DNA of 19,576 nt, taken from NCBI GenBank assembly GCA_937957985.1, contig CALGOH010000278.1, forward strand, positions 1 through 19,576, written 5' to 3'. Shown piece after piece: positions 14,614 to 19,576 of the stretch. Numbering within the stretch: the first letter of the stretch is position 1; each line of letters begins with the position of its first letter. Made by a program: the position numbers and the translations under genes. The DNA comes from an uncultured Verrucomicrobiae bacterium. GTDB taxonomy: Bacteria > Verrucomicrobiota > Verrucomicrobiia > Verrucomicrobiales > Akkermansiaceae. The notes beneath the pieces were generated by a model that was given only the letters and a program-made list of their open reading frames with translations, did no database searches and was not told the origin of the DNA.

Positions 14614-16389
14614 TCAGCGCAGGACGGGGCCGGTGAGGATGGTGCGGGTTTCCTTCCAGTTGATGGCGTCGAAGGTCTCGATGGCCGGGGCCTCGGTGGC
14701 GATGGCGACGTAGTGGTCGGTGCGCTTCGAGACGCGGTTGAGTTGCTCGCGCTGGCGTCGGGCCAGGCGGCGGGACTCGTCGGACACGGCGCTCTTGTAT
14801 TCGGCTTCGCTGATCTGGGTGCCGGTGGCGGCCTTGCCGGCCTCGAGGTCGCGAACCAGCCAGAAGCCGTTGCTACGGTCGGCGTAGTAGAGCCGCTCGA
14901 CGGGGAAGTCGTAGGTCGAGACGAAGGTCGGGGCGCCGCCGGTGCCCTTCAGTTCGATGCGGCCGCGGGTCGGGACGACGGCCCGGATGAGCTGGCCCTG
15001 TTCGGAGCGGCTCTGGAACCAGTCGCCGGACACCTTCATCCCGCCCTCCGAGAAGTCCGCGGTGAAGCGCATGCCGGCGCCGCCGGCGCCCGGCGTCAGG
15101 CGTGCCCAGGCGCTGTCGGTGATCGGAACCGGCGTGATCGCCGCGTCCTCCTCGATCTCGAAGGCTCCTCCGAGCAGCACGCCGGTGCGGCTGATCTGTT
15201 CCTGGACGACGTAGGCCCGGTTCTCGCCGGATTCCGGACGCACCTCGACCAGCGCGATCCGCGCGCCCCGGCCGCCGGTGCCGTCGCGCAGGAGGATGAG
15301 GCCGATGAGGAGGATGCTCGTCGCGATCGAGATGATCGGCGTGGTGATGAACAGCTTGTGGCGCATGCCGGACTTGGCGAAGACGAAGAGGTTGACCGGG
15401 CCGACGAGCACGCCGAAGGCGATGAGCACGATGATGAAGATGGCGTAGTCGAACTTCTGCTTTCCGAACTCATCCTGCAGCGGCCAGGTGGAGGAGTAGT
15501 CGTCGGTGATGCTTTCGTTGATGCCCTCCACGCTGCTCCCCGTGTGGTAGTGGGTGACGGTTTTGGCCGCGTTGAAGCTCGGTTTTCCGCCGGAAAGATC
15601 GAACAGTTCGATCCGGCCGAGTCCGTAGCCGGTCTTGTCGCCGGAGCCTTCGGGCTCGATGCCCAGCGAGGCGAAGGTGGCACCGGTCTGTCGGTAGATG
15701 CTGACGAGCCCGCCGAGCCGAACCCATTGGAGAATGGCGGCCTTCGCGCCCGGGGGCACTGCGCTCCAGTCGCTGTCGGTCAGCATCATCACGTCGTAAC
15801 CCGAGTAGGCGCGCCAGTCCTCCGGCAGCTTCGAAGCCGTGAAGCGGGCGGCGAAATTGTAGCTGCCGTAGCCGCCCGAGCGGGTGCTGTTGAGCTGCGC
15901 GTCGAGCGCCGAGGAGTTGGGCGTGAAGAGCGGCTCGCTCATCAGGATCGCCGGCCCGTCGGGATGGAAGTTGCACGAGAGGCTGCCGGAATTGCCGCCG
16001 AAGCTTCCCGACATCGACAAGCTGAGCGAGGCCCCCTCGTAGCCCGAGGTGGCGTAGCGTGTGGTGAGGGGGACGAGCAGGTCGCTCGACACCGCGGTGC
16101 CCGCCGGGCTGTCGAGCGAGAACTCGGATTCCATCGCGCTGTCCTCGGGCTCGTAACCGCTCTCGGAAACGCATCGGAAGCGCAGGCGTCCGTCGCTCTT
16201 GCGCTGGTTCACCACGGTCACCCGCACCGGCAGGTAGCCGGTGGGGGGAGCCATGCTGAAGAGCGACTCGACCTCGATCCTCGTCTTGTCCTTCGGATGG
16301 GTGGCCGGGGGCGTTTGGATGAAAAGATTCTCCTGCGCGGGCAGGATCGGCGCGAGCATCAGCCCGGCGCAGAGCAATCGGCGGAGCAT
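14614..16389 (-). CDS. Exported membrane protein of unknown function in the MoxR/VWA cluster
   Basis: This is a 591-aa protein. The N-terminus MLRRLLCAGLMLAPILPAQ is a typical signal peptide with cleavage near the Ala-Gln. Residues 20-310 should be periplasmic, with beta-rich stretches and an amidotransferase-like patch around 195-235 (GYDVMMLTDSDWSAVPPGAK). Two membrane helices at about 313-337 (DYAIFIIVLIAFGVLVGPVN) and 346-367 follow, then a further domain of about 220 residues. I recognise no named family. The layout resembles the extracytoplasmic proteins that accompany Bat/VWA systems. The start at ATG 16389 follows the moxR stop by 7 bp and gives the signal peptide directly; the frame upstream lies inside moxR and is rejected. 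After its stop, the cluster is interrupted by the four-helix cassette. Confidence 0.8.
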   Translation of the reverse strand: MLRRLLCAGLMLAPILPAQENLFIQTPPATHPKDKTRIEVESLFSMAPPTGYLPVRVTVVNQRKSDGRLRFRCVSESGYEPEDSAMESEFSLDSPAGTAVSSDLLVPLTTRYATSGYEGASLSLSMSGSFGGNSGSLSCNFHPDGPAILMSEPLFTPNSSALDAQLNSTRSGGYGSYNFAARFTASKLPEDWRAYSGYDVMMLTDSDWSAVPPGAKAAILQWVRLGGLVSIYRQTGATFASLGIEPEGSGDKTGYGLGRIELFDLSGGKPSFNAAKTVTHYHTGSSVEGINESITDDYSSTWPLQDEFGKQKFDYAIFIIVLIAFGVLVGPVNLFVFAKSGMRHKLFITTPIISIATSILLIGLILLRDGTGGRGARIALVEVRPESGENRAYVVQEQISRTGVLLGGAFEIEEDAAITPVPITDSAWARLTPGAGGAGMRFTADFSEGGMKVSGDWFQSRSEQGQLIRAVVPTRGRIELKGTGGAPTFVSTYDFPVERLYYADRSNGFWLVRDLEAGKAATGTQISEAEYKSAVSDESRRLARRQREQLNRVSKRTDHYVAIATEAPAIETFDAINWKETRTILTGPVLR

Positions 16390-16396
16390 GGTCGGA

Positions 16397-17407
16397 TCAG
16401 GCGGTGGGATTGAGGGTCTTCGGCGTCGCGCCCGAATGGGCCGGCACCTCCTCGAGGATGGAGCGGACGACGTCGTTCTGCGTGAGGCCCTCGACCCGCG
16501 CGTTGTATTCGAGCACCACCCGGTGCCGCAGCACGGCGGGTGCGACGAAACGGACATCCTCGAAGGAGGCGTTGGTCCGTTCGTTCATCAGCGCCCGCGC
16601 CTTCGCCGCCGAGGCGAGCGAGAGCGCCGCGCGGGGGCTGGCTCCGTAGCGGATGCCGCGGGCGGCGGACGACTGGCCGGGGTGGGTGGCGTCGACCAGC
16701 CGTGCGATGTAGTTTCCCACCACCTCGGGAAGGAAGATCCTGCGGACGAGCGCGAGCGTGTCGTTGAGCGTCGATGCGTCCATGATCGGCTCGACCACCG
16801 GCTCGGTGCCGAGTTCGCGGTGGTTGACGATCCTTTCGAGGGTGGCGACGTCGTTGCGGGTGACCTCGAGCTTGAAGAGGAAGCGGTCGAGCTGCGCCTC
16901 GGGCAGCGGGTAGGTGCCCTCCAGTTCGATCGGGTTCTGGGTGGCGAGGACGAAGAAGGGCTGGGGCAGGTCGTGGGTCTCGCCCAGCACGGTCACGCGG
17001 CGTTCCTGCATCGCCTCGAGCAGTGCCGACTGGGTCTTGGGCGAGGCGCGGTTGATTTCGTCGGCCAGCACGATGTTGGTGAAGAGCGGACCGGGCTGGA
17101 AGACGAAGCTGCGGTTGCCGTTGACCTCCTGCAGGACCGGGTTGCCGGTGATGTCGCCCGGCAGCAGGTCGGGCGTGAACTGGACCCGCTTGGTGCCGAG
17201 TCGCAGCGTTTTGGACAGCCCCTTGACCAGCTCGGTTTTCCCCAGTCCCGGCAGGCCTTCGAGCAGGATGTGGCCGCGGGCGAGAATGCCGGTGAGGACG
17301 AGTTCGACCAGCTCCTCCTGGCCGAAGAGCACCTGGTTGAGCGCGGTGGTGAGGGAGCGGACGTGCTTGCCGGCTTCGGCGACTTCGGTTTCGGAGGCGA
17401 ATTCCAT
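16397..17407 (-). CDS. MoxR-family AAA+ ATPase
   Basis: This is a 336-aa chaperone-like ATPase. The Walker A is GLPGLGKT at 51-58. The Walker B is in NIVLADEINRASPKTQSALL (about 111-130), followed by the MoxR hallmarks EAMQERRVTV and VLATQNPIELEGTYPLPEAQ with LDRFLFK. A C-terminal lid domain (RYGASPRAALSLASAAKARA) completes the family layout. MoxR proteins remodel or activate VWA-domain partners, fitting the two VWA genes and the DUF58 gene downstream. It is the first gene of the reverse-strand cluster and diverges from prfC; the 171 bp between the two start codons must contain the promoter. Two short inverted repeats lie in that region (17422-17452 and 17480-17501). I could not identify convincing -35/-10 boxes. 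Confidence 0.95.
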   Translation of the reverse strand: MEFASETEVAEAGKHVRSLTTALNQVLFGQEELVELVLTGILARGHILLEGLPGLGKTELVKGLSKTLRLGTKRVQFTPDLLPGDITGNPVLQEVNGNRSFVFQPGPLFTNIVLADEINRASPKTQSALLEAMQERRVTVLGETHDLPQPFFVLATQNPIELEGTYPLPEAQLDRFLFKLEVTRNDVATLERIVNHRELGTEPVVEPIMDASTLNDTLALVRRIFLPEVVGNYIARLVDATHPGQSSAARGIRYGASPRAALSLASAAKARALMNERTNASFEDVRFVAPAVLRHRVVLEYNARVEGLTQNDVVRSILEEVPAHSGATPKTLNPTA

Positions 17408-17578
17408 GATCAGAGGTTGCGATACGGCTAAGGGACTAGCGGAAGGCCGTATGAAGAAGCGATGAAAAAGGCAGTCCTCATTTGCACCGGCGCGAGCAAA
17501 TTAGGCGCAGGTCCGGCCCGTTGACCGCGAGATCGCCCTTGATGCGTGCCGCCGGGCTCCCTACGCCCTCGGCGCACG

Positions 17579-19198
17579 ATGTCCGCCGCCGAACTCCAGC
17601 GCGAGGTTTCCCGCCGTCGATCCTTCGCCATCATCTCCCACCCGGATGCCGGGAAAACGACGCTCACCGAGAAGTTCCTGCTCTACGGTGGCGCGCTCCA
17701 GCTCGCCGGCAGCGTGACCGCCCGCAAGAACCAGCGCGCGACCACCTCGGACTGGATGGAGCTGGAAAAGCAGCGCGGGATTTCGGTCAGCTCGACGGTC
17801 CTCCAGTTCGAATACCGCGACTACGTCGTCAACATCCTCGACACCCCCGGCCACAAGGACTTCTCCGAGGACACCTACCGGGTGCTCACGGCCGTCGATG
17901 CCGCGGTGATGGTCGTCGATGCCGGCAAGGGCATCGAGAGCCAGACGCGCAAGCTGTTCGAGGTCTGCCGCCGCCGCGGCGTGCCGATCTTCACCTTCAT
18001 GAACAAGCTCGACCGGCCGGCACGCCCCCCGCTCGAGCTGCTCGACGACCTCGAGAACGTCCTCGGCATCGATGCCTTCCCGCTCAACTGGCCACTCGGC
18101 GACGGGCCGCGCTTCAAGGGCGTCTTCGACCGCGAGAAGCAGGAGGTCCACCTCTTCGAGCGCACCCCGGGCGGCGCCTTCCGCGCCCCCGAGTCGGTCA
18201 GCGACATCTCAGATCCCATCGTCCGCGAAAAGCTCGACCCGCAGGTCTATGACCAGGTCACCGAGGAACTCGAGCTGCTCGACGGCGCCGGGGCGGACTT
18301 CGACATCGACGCCGTGCTCGCCGGCAGGCTCACGCCCGTCTTCTTCGGCAGCGCGGCGAACAACTTCGGCGTCCAGCTCCTGCTCGACCGCTTCATCGAA
18401 CTCGCCCCGCCGCCCGCTCCGCGCACCAGCGGCGGTGATCCGGTGACGCCGACCTCGAAGGACTTCTCCGCTTTCGTCTTCAAGATCCAGGCGAACATGA
18501 ACCCGAAGCACCGCGACCGCGTGAGCTTCATCCGCATCGTCAGCGGCAAGTTCGAGCGCGACATGAACGTGGTGCACACCCGCACGGGCGAGAGGGTCCG
18601 CCTGTCGAACTCGATGCGACTCTTCGCCCAGGACCGCGAGACCGTGGATGACGCCTTCGCCGGCGATGTCGCGGGGCTGGTGGGCAACCATGATTTCCTC
18701 ATCGGCGACACGCTTTCGTCGAACAAGGACATCGCCTTCGACGAGATCCCGCGCTTCGCGCCCGAGTGCTTCGCCTACCTGCACAACGCCAGCACGGCGA
18801 AGTTCAAGCGCTTCCGCGCCGGCCTCGCGCAGATGCTCAAGGAAGGCGTCGTCACCGAATTTCGCCCGCTCGACACCACCGGCGCCTATGTCCCGCTGCT
18901 CGGCGCCGTCGGCCCGCTGCAGTTCGAAGTCCTCCAGCACCGCCTCCAGGGCGAATACGATGCCGAGACGCGTCTCGAGCACGCCTCATGGTCCTTCGCC
19001 CGCTGGATGAAGAAGCGCGAGGGCGAAACCGGTCCCGACGACCTGCCCGAGCTGTCCATGGACGTGAAGCTCGTCCGCGACGCCCACGGCCACCTCGTCG
19101 CGCTCATCCCCAGCGAATGGACGCTCGGCACCTTCACGGAGAAGAACGCCGACTGGATCGTCAGCGACGTTCCCTTCCCGCCCAAGGATGGGGAGTAG
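17579..19198 (+). CDS. prfC: Peptide chain release factor 3
   Basis: This 539-aa translational GTPase recycles RF1/RF2 from the ribosome. The G1 motif is SHPDAGKTT at 20-28. The switch region ELEKQRGISVSSTVLQFEY carries the RF3-specific version of the effector loop, and G3 is DTPGHKDFSEDTYR. G4 is NKLDR, followed by the family's PLELLDDLENVLGI. Domain II and the RF3 C-terminal domain (VGPLQFEVLQHRLQGEYDAE) are intact, and the length is normal (about 530). ATG 17579 starts at the conserved MSAAELQREVSRRRSFAIIS. An upstream GTG at 17546 would add 11 residues that look non-domain. It is transcribed away from moxR, apparently as a single gene. Confidence 0.95.
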   Translation: MSAAELQREVSRRRSFAIISHPDAGKTTLTEKFLLYGGALQLAGSVTARKNQRATTSDWMELEKQRGISVSSTVLQFEYRDYVVNILDTPGHKDFSEDTYRVLTAVDAAVMVVDAGKGIESQTRKLFEVCRRRGVPIFTFMNKLDRPARPPLELLDDLENVLGIDAFPLNWPLGDGPRFKGVFDREKQEVHLFERTPGGAFRAPESVSDISDPIVREKLDPQVYDQVTEELELLDGAGADFDIDAVLAGRLTPVFFGSAANNFGVQLLLDRFIELAPPPAPRTSGGDPVTPTSKDFSAFVFKIQANMNPKHRDRVSFIRIVSGKFERDMNVVHTRTGERVRLSNSMRLFAQDRETVDDAFAGDVAGLVGNHDFLIGDTLSSNKDIAFDEIPRFAPECFAYLHNASTAKFKRFRAGLAQMLKEGVVTEFRPLDTTGAYVPLLGAVGPLQFEVLQHRLQGEYDAETRLEHASWSFARWMKKREGETGPDDLPELSMDVKLVRDAHGHLVALIPSEWTLGTFTEKNADWIVSDVPFPPKDGE

Positions 19199-19261
19199 GG
19201 GCGGGGCTTCCGCCTGAATTGACCCGCAGCAGCCGGGGTGCTACTCCAGTGGCATAAGGAC

Positions 19262-19286
19262 TTTGGACATCAGGATGATGTCCAAA
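19262..19286. repeat. Perfect 11-bp inverted repeat covering the start codons of the last gene
   Basis: TTTGGACATCA (19262-19272) and TGATGTCCAAA (19276-19286) are perfect reverse complements separated by GGA. The ATG-ATG pair of the following gene (19275-19280) lies in the loop and right arm. It is also 63 bp after the prfC stop, so it may serve as a transcript-end hairpin, although no T-run follows. Confidence 0.8.
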
Positions 19287-19576
19287 CCCGACGTAATAAA
19301 GCGCGTGTCTAAAAGACCGAAGAACTTGTTCCGGTGGGCTGTCCCCTTATTGCTGGGGCCTTTCATCTGTTATTGGGTGGCTTTTCACACGGTCCCTCCG
19401 GATTGCGAGGTAATCGTTCATGAGGACTACGGTGGCAGGCGGTTCCTCAGGGTTGAGCCCAACTTTGTTGTCAATTCAGTGTCCGGCGTATCGCGAAACT
19501 GGGGCACCGATGCTCAAGAGGAATGGGAGAGACTGCCCGGGAACGCTCCGGTTTCCAGTGTTCCTGATTCAGTTCA
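19275..19576 (+). CDS. Partial single-pass membrane protein, function unknown (runs off the right edge)
   Basis: An open frame of 100 codons runs from ATG 19275 (or ATG 19278) to the window end without a stop. The N-terminus is basic (MMSKPDVIKRVSKRPKNLF), followed by one hydrophobic helix at about 22-40 (AVPLLLGPFICYWVAFH). Next is a polar part, probably outside the membrane (PPDCEVIVHEDYGGRRFL and onward). The 'positive-inside' pattern suggests an N-in signal anchor. GC is clearly lower than in prfC (32 of 60 at 19321-19380) and codon use is mixed, so it may be recently acquired or lineage-specific. An alternative start is GTG 19305, beyond the inverted repeat. I recognise no family. Confidence 0.6.
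   Translation, partial: MMSKPDVIKRVSKRPKNLFRWAVPLLLGPFICYWVAFHTVPPDCEVIVHEDYGGRRFLRVEPNFVVNSVSGVSRNWGTDAQEEWERLPGNAPVSSVPDSV

Noticed and set aside
14614..16557. An N-terminal extension of the exported protein to 16557
   Set aside because: The extra 56 residues lie within moxR in another frame, are Arg/Ser/Pro-rich, and would hide the clear signal peptide at 16389.

Overview
The window is GC-rich bacterial DNA with dense, high-GC3 genes. The gene families, the verrucomicrobial style of the large MoxR/VWA/ABC cluster, and intergenic hairpin repeats with the core GGCCCGAAGGG / GGGGCAACGCCCC all point to Verrucomicrobiota (Verrucomicrobiales-like). This assignment is an inference; no rRNA or other marker gene is present.

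Left part (1-4380). A partial lipoprotein-like gene runs leftward off the edge. Diverging from it is a tight forward operon: a PTS EIIA/PtsN-like regulator, arginyl-tRNA synthetase (argS), and a CBS/DRTGG-containing family II manganese pyrophosphatase. The spacings are 8 bp and 1 bp.

Middle (17407 down to 4387, all reverse strand). A long co-directional cluster reads, in transcription order: MoxR AAA+ ATPase; an exported/membrane protein of unknown function; a four-helix-bundle (S23/IVS-like) gene bounded by 31-bp inverted repeats; an ABC ATPase; a hairpin-repeat cluster; an ABC-2-like permease; a DUF58 protein; a BatA-like VWA membrane protein; a 66-aa small ORF overlapping a stand-alone 'polyvalent protein'-type kinase-fold gene; a large double-VWA protein with an amidotransferase-like domain; and a Phd/VapC toxin-antitoxin pair. 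The core (MoxR, DUF58, BatA/VWA proteins, ABC exporter) resembles Bat/MoxR cell-envelope or chaperone clusters. The four-helix gene, the kinase block and the toxin-antitoxin pair look like later insertions, and the first two are visibly lower in GC.

Right part (17579-19576). prfC (release factor 3) diverges from moxR. It is followed by a lower-GC partial gene for a single-pass membrane protein, whose ATG-ATG start lies inside a perfect 11-bp inverted repeat.

The best candidates for something undescribed are: (i) the inverted-repeat-bounded four-helix-bundle cassette, whose end lies one base from the ABC ATPase start codon; (ii) the small-ORF/kinase pair read in two frames inside a MoxR/VWA operon; and (iii) the paired inverted REP-like units with fixed internal spacing.
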